DNA of 64,000 bases from NCBI GenBank assembly GCA_022709695.1, contig JAKLII010000005.1, forward strand, positions 154,760 through 218,759, written 5' to 3'. The DNA is from Bacteroidota bacterium. GTDB taxonomy: Bacteria > Bacteroidota > Bacteroidia > Bacteroidales > SKPS01. The notes under the pieces were generated by a model that was not told where the DNA came from, did not search any database, and was given only the letters and a program-made list of their open reading frames with translations. The position numbers were made by a program, and so were the translations under genes. Positions 19,003-28,783 of the stretch are shown in pieces (the first letter of the stretch is position 1; every line of letters starts with the position of its first letter).

Positions 19003-21432
19003 CTATCTTTTAATCACCAGTTTCCGGTGGTATAACCCTGTTGTTCCCTGAAACGGAGAGGAGATTTTTATCCTGACCAGATAAACACCCTCGGGAAGTG
19101 AAGTGGCATCCAGCCTGAAATGATCATCCCCCGTTTGTTGCTGCTGCAACAACATCTGACCTGTGATGGAAAAAACGGATGTATGCACCTGCATGCTGCG
19201 GTCACCATCCTGAATTTCAATGGTAACGGAACCGGATGCAGGATTCGGATAGAGTTTTACCTCTCCGGTAAAGTCCTTTGCAGGTGGCTCTATACCAACT
19301 CCAAGCGGTTTTGATCCTTTGTAGAAATGGAGTCCGCCTGCCCAGTTCCCGACGATCATCTCAGGATATCCGTCACCATTGAGGTCTCCCAGTGTAACGG
19401 CTGATTTTAGTTTGGCATCAATGGTAACCGGATTATGATCCTCATTTTCAAAATGCTGTACCGAATAGAACAGGTCATAATCGGTGGTATGGTACATATT
19501 GGAATCTTTACCAAACACACCGGCCAGGTTGCCGTCGATATCACGGTAGTAAAAAACAAAGCCCGGGCCGGATCCTACAAACAGGTAGGTGGTACCGGTT
19601 GTATCCCGATAGAAACAGGGGGCACTGTACCCGTCGGTATAATGAAAGTATGAGTCATTAACGCTGACTCCGCCCAGGGAATCGGTGATATGCGTGAACT
19701 GGGGAGCAGCCGCGCTTCCGGTATTGCGGTAGTAACTCAGAGAAGTCCTCCAGACCCAATTCACACTGTCGGCAGTCCAGATCCTGTCTTTATACCCGAT
19801 TACCAGATCAGGCAATCCGTCCTTATCCAGATCGAAGAGCTGGGGAATGGCGTATTGCCCCACATCAATACCCTGATAGTTCCCGGTGACATAGTTTAAT
19901 TGCATGGGCTGGCCTGCAGGAGCAACATTCTGGAAATAGTGAAGCTTTCCGGTACTGTCGCCCAGCACCATGTCGGGTTTTCCGTCTCCGTTCAGATCCC
20001 CGAAGGTGGGGTAGGCTCCGGTAAGATTGAGGGAAGAAACATTGGCAAAATCCTTCGTAATCAGTGTAAATTCTGGTTGAGTCAGGTTACCGGTATTTCT
20101 GTACAGGGTGACAGAGGCACGGTGGAATGTATGCAGGGTAGCCCATGGATCCATATAGGCTGAATCGAGATAACCGTAATTGCCGATGAACAGGTCCAGA
20201 AGTCCGTCGTTGTCGTAATCGAACAGCACCGGGTGGCTGTTGCTGCCGGCATCGATGATGCCATCGGTCAGAAACTCACGGGTCTGGAGCTTGAAATCTG
20301 GGAAGGAATTGGTCCCGGTATTTTTATACCACCATACATTTTTGATATTGAGATTTTTAGGATAGTACCAGCCAGGATTGAATGACCCTGCCAGGAGATC
20401 TTTTTTTCCGTCGTTATTCACATCCAGGTAGTCGGTATTCACAAGGGAGTATAGGAATACCGGTGTATCAGACTGGGGGTACTGGACAATTTGAGCAGTT
20501 GCATGGGCACTGTCGGCAGTACCCCCGTTTATCACACCGATCAGTGTCGGGTAGTCGGTGTCACCCAGAATCAGATCCATGATATTGTTTCCGTTCAGGT
20601 CCAGTAATAACAGGGTCGATCCTGCATGACGCGGTTTTTTTTGGGCAGCGCTTGTATAGGGCAATCCGTACTGGCACCATTTTGCGATATTGGTATCCTG
20701 TTGGATGTTCATTATCAATACGTTGTTGTCCGGGTCTTCTGAAAACCAGCCCCAGCACCGGTGTCTGAGCGCCAGCCAGATGGTATCGGTGGTACCCGTA
20801 CTGTCCTTTGCATAGTTTCTGTGAAGTTCGATTGTGCTTCCCAAACCTGCAAAAACCAGCAAATCGATATCCCCGTCCCCGTCGGCATCAGCGAATGCCG
20901 GATAATCCACCTCCGACACCTGAATATTGCCCGGGAACACCCCCCCCTGGTTCGACAGAAGGTTTGGGGAATACAGGCTGAAGGATAGTCCGCCTGTTAC
21001 GGTGGAGGTGTTTTTGTATACCTTGATGCCGGTATAACCATAGGTAAAAATGTCCTCTTTTCCGTCGTTGTTGTAATCGACCATCCGGATCCAACTGGTG
21101 ATCTTCGGAAAATACTTTTCATATTCAGGCGCATAGGTATAGTCAACTGTCCCCGGAGTCCCTCCGTTCACGAAAGTCATCAGCCGGTCGCGCTGGGTGT
21201 CAAAAACCACCAGATCTTTAATGCCATCCATATTCAGATCTGTGGCATTGAAGTGTACGGTGTTGAATCCGCCCACCCATGGATTCTTCAGCTTCTGGTT
21301 CTGGGTATTGAAGACCTCAATGGTTTGATCCCGCTGAAAACCAAAGTCGAACTGGATCTGCCCCTGAGCGGCTGAAAACATAAAACTGACGAACGATAAA
21401 AGTATCAGTTTGCATAGAAGTTGAAATTTCAT
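19003..21432 (-). CDS. Secreted VCBS/FG-GAP repeat protein with T9SS sorting domain
   Basis: 809 aa from the ATG at 21432, which starts MKFQLLCKLILLSFVSF (signal peptide). A longer start ten codons upstream sits inside the promoter element and is rejected. About nine calcium-loop repeats of the DxNxDGxxD type are visible (DLNMDGIKD, DYNNDGKED, DADGDGDID, DVNNDGKKD, DYDNDGLLD, DLNGDGKPD, DLDKDGLPD, DLNGDGYPE), suggesting a beta-propeller. The end has a T9SS type A domain (KLYPNPASGSVTIEIQ to HRKLVIKR). Predicted surface or secreted protein, role unknown. It converges on the C25 protease gene with a 30-bp gap. Confidence 0.9.
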   Translation of the reverse strand: MKFQLLCKLILLSFVSFMFSAAQGQIQFDFGFQRDQTIEVFNTQNQKLKNPWVGGFNTVHFNATDLNMDGIKDLVVFDTQRDRLMTFVNGGTPGTVDYTYAPEYEKYFPKITSWIRMVDYNNDGKEDIFTYGYTGIKVYKNTSTVTGGLSFSLYSPNLLSNQGGVFPGNIQVSEVDYPAFADADGDGDIDLLVFAGLGSTIELHRNYAKDSTGTTDTIWLALRHRCWGWFSEDPDNNVLIMNIQQDTNIAKWCQYGLPYTSAAQKKPRHAGSTLLLLDLNGNNIMDLILGDTDYPTLIGVINGGTADSAHATAQIVQYPQSDTPVFLYSLVNTDYLDVNNDGKKDLLAGSFNPGWYYPKNLNIKNVWWYKNTGTNSFPDFKLQTREFLTDGIIDAGSNSHPVLFDYDNDGLLDLFIGNYGYLDSAYMDPWATLHTFHRASVTLYRNTGNLTQPEFTLITKDFANVSSLNLTGAYPTFGDLNGDGKPDMVLGDSTGKLHYFQNVAPAGQPMQLNYVTGNYQGIDVGQYAIPQLFDLDKDGLPDLVIGYKDRIWTADSVNWVWRTSLSYYRNTGSAAAPQFTHITDSLGGVSVNDSYFHYTDGYSAPCFYRDTTGTTYLFVGSGPGFVFYYRDIDGNLAGVFGKDSNMYHTTDYDLFYSVQHFENEDHNPVTIDAKLKSAVTLGDLNGDGYPEMIVGNWAGGLHFYKGSKPLGVGIEPPAKDFTGEVKLYPNPASGSVTIEIQDGDRSMQVHTSVFSITGQMLLQQQQTGDDHFRLDATSLPEGVYLVRIKISSPFQGTTGLYHRKLVIKR

Positions 21433-21459
21433 GGTCTGAATGGGATTATTGAATGATGA

Positions 21460-21467
21460 CAAAAGTA
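21460..21467 (-). promoter_or_regulatory. -7 promoter element for the VCBS-repeat gene
   Basis: Reading leftward, TACTTTTG fits the -7 consensus, with a leader of about 27 nt before the ATG at 21432. Confidence 0.55.
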
Positions 21468-21583
21468 TGAAAACCCGTCGGGGTTTCTCTGGATGAATTG
21501 ATTCATTAGACTGGTTTATTCACCGGTTGTTTAGTCATCTTGCATTTCTTTCTTTGGGTTTGTGAAATACGAACAGAAAATTC

Positions 21584-21591
21584 TATCTTTG
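21584..21591 (+). promoter_or_regulatory. -7 promoter element for secDF
   Basis: TATCTTTG is a perfect TAnnTTTG element, 51 bp before the secDF start. Confidence 0.65.
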
Positions 21592-21642
21592 CAGCCTTAA
21601 AAAAACAGGGTATCAACAGTAACCAAATCAAATAGAAACGCA

Positions 21643-24600
21643 ATGCAGAACAAAGGAGCCGTACGATTGCTGGCGATCTTACTCACACTGATCTGTTTGT
21701 TTTACCTCTCATTTTCGGTGGTGACACGGGTGCATGAGAAGAAAGCAGACCGATATGCACACAGGCCGGAAGTTGCCCAGCTGGCCCAAAAGATTGCCGC
21801 AGGGGATGAAGTAAGGGAAAAGATTGTTTACGATTCACTGGTACAGGTGAATCGCACTTATTTTTTTGATTCAATTGCCAACACCACTGTTTACAACATT
21901 GGCATCAGGAAATATTCCTATAACGAAGTAAAGGCACGTGAGATCAACCTGGGTCTTGACCTTCAGGGGGGTATGAACGTAACCCTCGAGGTTACTGTGG
22001 TGGATGTGGTAAAGGCCATGGCAGGATACACCAAAGACACGGTATTCAACAAAGCCATCGATATGGCTATTGCCAAGCAGGTAAATTCACAGAGCGATTT
22101 TGTGGATCTTTTCTATGAATCATTTCTTGAATTAGATCCCAAGGGACAGCTGGCCAGCCTCTTCTCATTTGAGCTTAAGGACAGGATTCCGCAGAATGCC
22201 ACCAACGACGAAGTGATCAAGGTGATCAGGGAGGAAGCAGATGGTGCCATCAGCCGTTCCTTCAATATTCTCCGTACCCGTATCGACCAGTTTGGCGTTG
22301 CCCAGCCCAATGTGCAGAAACTCCCGCAAAGCGGGCGTATTCTGGTGGAACTTCCCGGTATCAAGGATCCTGAACGTGTGAGAAAACTCCTGCAGCGAAC
22401 TGCCAAGCTCGAGTTCTGGGAAACCTATGATTTCAAGGAAGTCAGCCCCTACATTAAACTCATGGACGAGCGTCTGAATGATGTGCAGTATGGTACAGCC
22501 ATCAACACGGTTGAAGAAACCATCCAGGATACAACCAGCTTATTGGGAGTTGAAGCGACGGATTCACTCGAAGCACCTCTTGCAGAAGCACAGCAGGGAT
22601 CTCTGCTGGGTACAACCGAAGGTGACACCACGGGGGCTGCCGAAGGCGCCGCCGGAGAGCTCGCCTCCACGGGTAAAGCACTGTCAGATAAATATCTGGC
22701 CCTCAACATTGACCAGACTGGTAAAGAAGTCGACGGACCGGTAGTGGGGCGCGCTGCAGCCAAAGATACGGCACGCATCAATCACCTGATTGATGTGGCT
22801 TACAAACGCAGTATCCTTCCGGCTTCGGTGCTGCTGAAGTGGACCAACAAGCCCAATAAATATTTCACCTACGACACAAAAGAAACCATCCTCGAGCTTG
22901 TGGCGCTCAAGGATAAATCCGGTAAAGGGCTTCCTCCGCTCGACGGTGGTGCCATATCCAATGCCGCCCAGGATTATGACCAGAACGGTGAAGTTGTGGT
23001 AAGCATGAGCATGAATTCAGAGGGGGCCAAAATCTGGAAAAACCTTACCGGACAGAATATTGGTAAATCCATTGCCATTATCCTTGATGGACTTGTATAT
23101 TCCTATCCTACTGTAAACTCCGAGATCCCGACAGGTAACTCCCAGATCAGCGGCAACTTCACCATCGACGAGGCCATGGACCTTGCCAATGTGCTCAAGG
23201 CCGGTAAACTCCCGGCTCCGGCTAGAATCGTGGAAGAAGCTGTTGTAGGCCCGTCGCTCGGTAAAGAGGCCATCAGGGCTGGTTTGCTTTCATTTGTGAT
23301 CGCTTTTTTCCTGGTATTGATCTACATGGCGGTATATTACAACAAAGCTGGTCTTATTGCAGATATGGCTCTGTTGTTCAACGTCTTTTTCCTCATCGGG
23401 ATCCTGGCTTCCCTCCAGGCAACCCTTACCCTGCCCGGTATTGCAGGTATCGTGCTTACCATGGGTATGGCTGTGGATGCCAACGTAATCACCTTTGAAC
23501 GTATCCGTGAAGAGCTCAGGCAGGGTAAAGGGTTGCGGCTTGCGGTACACGACGGGTACAAGAATGCGCTCTCAGCCATTATCGATGGTAACGTAACAAC
23601 CTTCCTTACCGGTCTGGTGCTGTTCATCTTCGGTTCGGGACCCATTAAAGGCTTTGCCACCACCCTGATGATCGGTATCCTCACCTCCCTCTTCAGTGCA
23701 GTGCTCATTTCACGCCTGATCTTCCTCTGGCACCTCGACCGCAACAAGGAGATCACCTTTGGAAACCGCTATACCAACGACGCTTTCTCCAAAATTACCT
23801 TCGACTTCATCGGAAAAAGGAAACGATTCTATTACCTGTCCGGTGCCGTGATCATTGCCGGAATCATCTCCCTCTCATTGCAGGGGTTGAACCTCGGTGT
23901 TGATTTCCAGGGCGGACATACCTACATTGTCCGTTTCGACCAGGATGTACAAACCACGGATGTGGCGGCCTCCCTTGCCAAACCCTTTGAATCTGCACCT
24001 GAAGTGAAAACCTTCGGCGCTACAAGTCAGGTAAAAATATCCACCAAATATCTTATCACCAAGGCAGCAGAGGTGAATACCGACAGTCTTGTCAAACTGG
24101 CACTTTACGAGGGGGTTAAGGGATTCTTCAAAACTCCCATGACCTACGAGGAATTTACATCTGAAGAGGATGGGAAAATCATTGGGCTCATGAGCTCCCA
24201 GATGGTGGGGCCCACCATCGCCGACGACATAAAACTGGCTGCCTTTGAGGCAATTGCCTTCGCACTGCTCATTATATTCCTTTATGTGGCCGTGCGTTTC
24301 AGGAAGTGGTCATATGGGCTTGGCGGGGTTCTTGCCCTCTTCCACGATGCCATGATTACCCTCTCCATGTACTCTATCTTCTATAAGATATTCCCGTTCA
24401 ATCTTGAAATCGATCAGGCTTTCATTGCGGCTATCCTTACCATCATCGGATATTCCATCAACGATACGGTAGTAGTATTCGACAGGATCAGGGAATTTCT
24501 CCGCCTCCATCCGAAAACCGAACTGAAGGACAACATGAACAACTCCCTGGTAACCACCCTGGGCCGTACCATCAATTCATCCGGTACTACCATCGTGGTG

Positions 24601-24789
24601 TTGATTGCCATCTTTATATTCGGGGGTGAGGTGATCAGGGGCTTCTCCTTTGCCCTGCTGGTGGGTATTGTGGTAGGTACCTATTCATCCCTGTTCATTG
24701 CAAGTCCGATAGCCTATGATTCCATTCAGGCCCAGCTCCGCCGGCGTGAACGGAAGATGGCTGAAAAAGGTCTCATCAGGAAGAAATAA
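21643..24789 (+). CDS. secDF: Fused protein translocase subunit SecDF
   Basis: 1048-aa fusion of SecD and SecF, the normal form in Bacteroidota. It uses the proton gradient to complete Sec-dependent export. The SecD half has the D1 box LGLDLQGGMNVTLEV (near 105), a large periplasmic P1 domain with an Ala/Glu/Thr-rich low-complexity insert (about 300-345), then six membrane segments including the AIRAGLLSFVIAFFLVLIYM start and VDANVITFERIREE. The SecF half starts with LGVDFQGGHTYIVRF (near 752) and ends with six further segments and a lysine/arginine-rich tail. It is followed by a strong terminator and precedes the PorE-like gene. Confidence 0.96.
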   Translation: MQNKGAVRLLAILLTLICLFYLSFSVVTRVHEKKADRYAHRPEVAQLAQKIAAGDEVREKIVYDSLVQVNRTYFFDSIANTTVYNIGIRKYSYNEVKAREINLGLDLQGGMNVTLEVTVVDVVKAMAGYTKDTVFNKAIDMAIAKQVNSQSDFVDLFYESFLELDPKGQLASLFSFELKDRIPQNATNDEVIKVIREEADGAISRSFNILRTRIDQFGVAQPNVQKLPQSGRILVELPGIKDPERVRKLLQRTAKLEFWETYDFKEVSPYIKLMDERLNDVQYGTAINTVEETIQDTTSLLGVEATDSLEAPLAEAQQGSLLGTTEGDTTGAAEGAAGELASTGKALSDKYLALNIDQTGKEVDGPVVGRAAAKDTARINHLIDVAYKRSILPASVLLKWTNKPNKYFTYDTKETILELVALKDKSGKGLPPLDGGAISNAAQDYDQNGEVVVSMSMNSEGAKIWKNLTGQNIGKSIAIILDGLVYSYPTVNSEIPTGNSQISGNFTIDEAMDLANVLKAGKLPAPARIVEEAVVGPSLGKEAIRAGLLSFVIAFFLVLIYMAVYYNKAGLIADMALLFNVFFLIGILASLQATLTLPGIAGIVLTMGMAVDANVITFERIREELRQGKGLRLAVHDGYKNALSAIIDGNVTTFLTGLVLFIFGSGPIKGFATTLMIGILTSLFSAVLISRLIFLWHLDRNKEITFGNRYTNDAFSKITFDFIGKRKRFYYLSGAVIIAGIISLSLQGLNLGVDFQGGHTYIVRFDQDVQTTDVAASLAKPFESAPEVKTFGATSQVKISTKYLITKAAEVNTDSLVKLALYEGVKGFFKTPMTYEEFTSEEDGKIIGLMSSQMVGPTIADDIKLAAFEAIAFALLIIFLYVAVRFRKWSYGLGGVLALFHDAMITLSMYSIFYKIFPFNLEIDQAFIAAILTIIGYSINDTVVVFDRIREFLRLHPKTELKDNMNNSLVTTLGRTINSSGTTIVVLIAIFIFGGEVIRGFSFALLVGIVVGTYSSLFIASPIAYDSIQAQLRRRERKMAEKGLIRKK

Positions 24790-24810
24790 AGATTGATATC
24801 CATTGAGATA

Positions 24811-24852
24811 AAGACCCGGTTTGCCATGCACATACCGGGTCTTTTCTCTTTT
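24811..24852 (+). terminator. Rho-independent terminator of secDF
   Basis: Perfect 10-bp stem AAGACCCGGT (24811-24820) / ACCGGGTCTT (24834-24843), 13-nt loop, followed by a T-rich tract (TTCTCTTTTTTTTT). Confidence 0.88.
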
Positions 24853-24920
24853 TTTTTAAGACTCAGGGCCGAAAAAAATCTGTAATAAAAAAAATCGGAT
24901 GCATTCATAAGATAAATCAC

Positions 24921-24928
24921 TATTTTAG
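24921..24928 (+). promoter_or_regulatory. -7-like promoter element for the PorE-like gene
   Basis: TATTTTAG is a TAnnTTTG variant (A for the second-last T position of the core), 35 bp before the start at 24964. Confidence 0.45.
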
Positions 24929-24963
24929 CGAACGATTAAAAAGCATCAAAAAATAACGCTCTT

Positions 24964-27471
24964 ATGTCATTATCCAGAATTCTCCTAGTACTCCTTGTCT
25001 CCCTGCTGACACTGGGATCTCAGGAAGCTATGGCGCAGAAAACCATCACAGCCGAAGCGGATGAGGCATTTCAGTTACAGAGGTATTCAGAGGCTATACC
25101 CCTCTATAAGAAGGCTTTCACCAAGGTGAACAATAAGCCTGAGAAAAGAAGGATCCTCTTTCAGATTGCCGAATGCTACCGGAAAACCGCCGACTTTGTC
25201 AGAGCTGAAGCAGCCTACGACCGTGCCATCAGGGCCGAATTCCCACTGCCGGTAATTTATCTCAGGTATGCTGAAACACTGAAAGCCCGCGGGAAATATG
25301 ATGAGGCCCGTGAACAGTACGACGTTTACCTGCAAAAGGAACCGGGTGACCAGCGTGCCCGGATCGCGCGCGATTATTGCGACTCGGCAAAAAGCTGGAT
25401 AGAGAACCCCACACGGTGGCAGCTGGAAAACATGAAGCGGTTCAATTCCAGAAACAACGATTTTTCCCCTTCCTACGCCGATAATAAAAAATACAATGTT
25501 CTGGTATTCACATCAGACCGTGAAGAAGCAGCAGGGAAAAAGATGGATGAATGGACCGGCGGTAAGTTTACCGATATCTTCTACGTGACCCTGGATAAGA
25601 AAAACAACTGGAGTAAACCCCAGTCGCTCGACGACGATAAAATCATCAACAGCCCTGCCAATGAAGGGGTTACCTTTTTCAACGATAAAGGGAATATTCT
25701 CTACTTTACCCGGTGCCGCATTGCCGGAAAAGGGGAGAAGCTGGGGTGCGACATACTGATGTCGAAGAAATCGGGCCGGAAATGGGGAGAACCGGAACCC
25801 ATGGCCATTGCCGCTGACTCTGTCAGGGTTATGCATCCAACCCTCAGCGAAGACGAAAAAATCATCTACTTCACCTCCGATATGCCGGGTGGTTATGGCG
25901 GAGGGGATATCTGGATGGCCCGCAGGACCAGTAAAACCAAGCCTTTCGGAACACCTGAAAACCTTGGTCCGGTGGTAAATACCTCAGGAAACGAAATGTT
26001 TCCATGGCTCCGGCAGGAAGGTGTATTGTATTTTTCTTCCGATGGTCATCCCGGTATGGGTGGCCTCGATATCTTCAAAACCACCATGGTTAACGGAGCC
26101 TGGACCGCCCCTGAAAACATGGGCTTTCCCATTAACTCGGAAGGGGATGACTTCGGCCTGATCCTCCAGGGCCTTGAAAAAAGGTTTGGCGAACAGGAAG
26201 ATGGATTTATGAACTCCAGCCGGGCCGTAAAGGGAGCCCGAGGTGGCGATGATATTTACGCGGTCCATCTGCCGCCCATCCTCTTTACCCTTACCGGTAC
26301 CGTAAGAGATGCCCAAACCCTGCAACGCCTCCAGGGTGTGAAGGTGGAACTCAAAGGGAGTGATAAATCGGCCCTGGAAACCACTACCGACAAAATGGGG
26401 ATCTACCGTTTCAATAACCAGCAGATCCTCCCCAATGTTACCTATACCCTTGATTTCAGCCGCGACGGTTATTTCAGTGCCAAGGGAAAGGAATCTACAG
26501 TAGGTCTTTTTGTGAGCAAGGATCTTGTGCACGACAAGAAGCTGGAGCCTATCCCCAAAGGACCCATCGTGCTGCCTGAAATTCGTTATGACCTGGCCAA
26601 ATGGGACCTGAAGCCCCAGTACCGCGACTCACTGGCCGGCCTCGTAAAAACCATGAAAGACAACGAAACCATTGTGGTTGAGCTGATTTCACATACCGAC
26701 TTCAGGGCCTCTCACGAATACAACGATACCCTTTCGCTCAAACGTTCGAAATCCTGTGTCGATTACATTATCACCCAGGGGATCGACCCTGATCGTATCA
26801 CAGCTGTGGGACGTGGGGAGAGGGAGCCGCGGAAACTCGACAGGGATTACTACGTGGCCGAATGGAAAACCACCGTCAAAGCGGGTTCAGTGCTTACAGA
26901 AGATTATATCAACAAGCTGAGAACCAATAATGAAAAGGAAGCTGCCCATCAGCTTAACCGCCGTACTGAGTTCAGGATCGTGCGTAATGATTTTGTGCCG
27001 AAGGCCAAAAATGTGCCCATCGACAGCCTCGCCGCACAGAAATTCCAGATCCAGATCAACCCTGAAGAAAATGCCATCCCCTTCTTTGTGAATGAAACCG
27101 GCGAAATTGCTGCCTCTATCCCCGCTGTGGTGAATGGGATCAGCATCGCGTTCATCTACAATGAACCCCTGAAGAATGCCTCCATGTCGCTCGACCAGGC
27201 GATGTTCTTCCTTACAAGGGGCCTTATCACCAAAGAAGATTTCACCGAGAAGGATGCTGCCATCCTTGAAGACGGGACTATTAAAAACGGAGCGGAATTC
27301 AGGATTAAAACCCTCTCCTTCGGAAGAAATATGCAGTATAAAGATGTGCTGGTGAAGGTTTCGCACGAGCAGAAGCAGAACTTCATGGTGGGGAAAGCCC
27401 TACTCAGCACCATTGCCCCGATTACGGTTGACAGGAACAACAGCAAGATCATCTTTGACTTCGGACAATAA
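24964..27471 (+). CDS. PorE-like TPR/PD40/CRD/OmpA protein with a C-terminal pseudo-retropepsin domain
   Basis: 835 aa with a signal peptide (cleavage after AMAQ). Domains in order: TPR repeats (about 25-140), a WD40-like PD40 beta-propeller (about 155-435, with FTSDREEA, YFTSDMPGGYGGGDIW, YFSSDGHPGMGGLDIF), a carboxypeptidase regulatory-like domain (about 440-520), and an OmpA peptidoglycan-binding domain (about 545-690: ISHTDFRASHEYNDTLSLKRSK, NRRTEF). This is the order of the T9SS protein PorE. About 120 extra residues (about 715-835) read like a clan AA retropepsin-like domain (VVNGISIAFIY, SMSLDQAMFFLTRGLITKEDF, VGKALLSTIAPITVDR), but the catalytic DTG is replaced by N733-E734-P735. T9SS role is inferred from architecture and nearby cargo; a generic OmpA-family cell-envelope role is the alternative. 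Confidence 0.8.
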   Translation: MSLSRILLVLLVSLLTLGSQEAMAQKTITAEADEAFQLQRYSEAIPLYKKAFTKVNNKPEKRRILFQIAECYRKTADFVRAEAAYDRAIRAEFPLPVIYLRYAETLKARGKYDEAREQYDVYLQKEPGDQRARIARDYCDSAKSWIENPTRWQLENMKRFNSRNNDFSPSYADNKKYNVLVFTSDREEAAGKKMDEWTGGKFTDIFYVTLDKKNNWSKPQSLDDDKIINSPANEGVTFFNDKGNILYFTRCRIAGKGEKLGCDILMSKKSGRKWGEPEPMAIAADSVRVMHPTLSEDEKIIYFTSDMPGGYGGGDIWMARRTSKTKPFGTPENLGPVVNTSGNEMFPWLRQEGVLYFSSDGHPGMGGLDIFKTTMVNGAWTAPENMGFPINSEGDDFGLILQGLEKRFGEQEDGFMNSSRAVKGARGGDDIYAVHLPPILFTLTGTVRDAQTLQRLQGVKVELKGSDKSALETTTDKMGIYRFNNQQILPNVTYTLDFSRDGYFSAKGKESTVGLFVSKDLVHDKKLEPIPKGPIVLPEIRYDLAKWDLKPQYRDSLAGLVKTMKDNETIVVELISHTDFRASHEYNDTLSLKRSKSCVDYIITQGIDPDRITAVGRGEREPRKLDRDYYVAEWKTTVKAGSVLTEDYINKLRTNNEKEAAHQLNRRTEFRIVRNDFVPKAKNVPIDSLAAQKFQIQINPEENAIPFFVNETGEIAASIPAVVNGISIAFIYNEPLKNASMSLDQAMFFLTRGLITKEDFTEKDAAILEDGTIKNGAEFRIKTLSFGRNMQYKDVLVKVSHEQKQNFMVGKALLSTIAPITVDRNNSKIIFDFGQ

Positions 27472-27488
27472 TATTATGGTATAGAAAT

Positions 27489-27533
27489 GCAGGGCATTCC
27501 GGCGGAGAAATGACGGGATGCCCTGCTTTGTTT
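27489..27533 (+). terminator. Terminator hairpin between the PorE-like gene and purM
   Basis: A 12-bp stem GCAGGGCATTCC (27489-27500) / GGGATGCCCTGC (27515-27526) with one G-T pair, 14-nt loop, then TTTGTTT. The alternative purM start at 27510 would lie in this hairpin. Confidence 0.75.
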
Positions 27534-27545
27534 GGATCAGGACCC

Positions 27546-28724
27546 ATGGAACAGAACTCAAGGTACCAGCAACGTGGCGTATCCTCTGCAAAAGAGGATG
27601 TACATGCCGCGATCCGAAACCTCGACAAAGGACTTTTCCCGTGTGCCTTCTGCAAGGTCACACCCGATTTTCTTACAGGTGATCCCGAATGCTGTACCAT
27701 TATGCACGCCGATGGTGCCGGCACCAAATCTTCACTGGCCTACATCTACTGGAAGGAAACAGGAAGCCTCGATGTGTGGAAAGGGATCGCCCAGGATGCG
27801 GTGGTGATGAATCTCGATGACCTGCTTTGCGTGGGAGTCACGGATCAGATCCTCCTCTCCTCCACCATAGGGCGAAACAAAAAGTTGATTCCGGGCGAGG
27901 TGATTGCAGCGCTGATCGATGGTACTGAGGAATTTCTGGAGCTTATGCGAAGCCATGGCATCGGCATCTGGTCCACCGGAGGGGAAACTGCCGATGTGGG
28001 CGATCTGGTCCGCACGGTGATTGTAGACAGTACGGTGGTGGCCCGGATGAGAAGGGAGCATGTAATCGATAACCGGAACATAGCACCCGGCGACCTGGTG
28101 GTCGGGCTCGCCAGTGATGGGCAAGCTACCTATGAATCGTCCTGGAATGGTGGCATGGGATCCAATGGCCTTACCTCTGCCCGCCACGACGTCTTTTCCG
28201 GCATCTACCGCGATAAATATCCTGAAAGTTTTGATCCTGCCCTGCCCGCTGATGTGGTATATACCGGGCCCCATTTCCTTACCGATCCGACAGCAGTACC
28301 GGGCGTAGATGCCGGGCACCTGGTACTGTCACCCACCCGCACCTATGCACCGGTTATGAAAAGGGTTCTGGAGGAGATGCGCCCGCGGATCCATGGCCTG
28401 GTGCACTGCAGCGGAGGCGGGCAGGCCAAAGTGCTCCATTTTATTCATCAGACCAGAGTAGTAAAAGACAACCTGTTCCCGGTTCCGGAGTTGTTTTCTA
28501 TGATCCGGAGTGCCTCACGCACCTCATGGGATGAAATGTACCGTGTTTTTAATATGGGGCACCGGATGGAATGTTACGTTCCGGATCTCCGGACTGCAGA
28601 AGAGATTATCGCCATCGCTGCCTCCTTCTCCATTGAGGGACGCATCATCGGGCATTGCGAAGCTTCGGAAAAACCTGAAGTTCAGATTCAGATACCGGGT
28701 GAAACCCTGAGTTACTTTCGGTAG
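27546..28724 (+). CDS. purM: Phosphoribosylformylglycinamidine cyclo-ligase (AIR synthetase)
   Basis: ATP-dependent ring closure of FGAM to AIR in purine synthesis, 392 aa. The N-terminal RYQQRGVSSAKEDVHAAI and DPECCTIMHADGAGTKSSLAY, DVWKGIAQDAVVMNLDDLLCVG, GGETADVGDLV and GDLVVGLASDG match the PurM/AIRS fold of the longer Bacteroidota type (about 390 aa versus about 345 in E. coli). The ATG at 27546 is chosen because the earlier in-frame start at 27510 is inside the terminator hairpin and adds an unmatched 12 residues. Confidence 0.9.
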   Translation: MEQNSRYQQRGVSSAKEDVHAAIRNLDKGLFPCAFCKVTPDFLTGDPECCTIMHADGAGTKSSLAYIYWKETGSLDVWKGIAQDAVVMNLDDLLCVGVTDQILLSSTIGRNKKLIPGEVIAALIDGTEEFLELMRSHGIGIWSTGGETADVGDLVRTVIVDSTVVARMRREHVIDNRNIAPGDLVVGLASDGQATYESSWNGGMGSNGLTSARHDVFSGIYRDKYPESFDPALPADVVYTGPHFLTDPTAVPGVDAGHLVLSPTRTYAPVMKRVLEEMRPRIHGLVHCSGGGQAKVLHFIHQTRVVKDNLFPVPELFSMIRSASRTSWDEMYRVFNMGHRMECYVPDLRTAEEIIAIAASFSIEGRIIGHCEASEKPEVQIQIPGETLSYFR

Positions 28725-28747
28725 GAAGGTTACTCCCCCCTTTTTTG

Positions 28748-28755
28748 TATCTTTG
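28748..28755 (+). promoter_or_regulatory. -7 promoter element for prfA
   Basis: TATCTTTG matches the consensus and lies 28 bp before the ATG at 28784. A CAGGAG stretch follows at 28771-28776 and may serve as ribosome binding site, unusual among the genes here. Confidence 0.6.
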
Positions 28756-28783
28756 CACCCCCAAATCTATCAGGAGTTTAATA

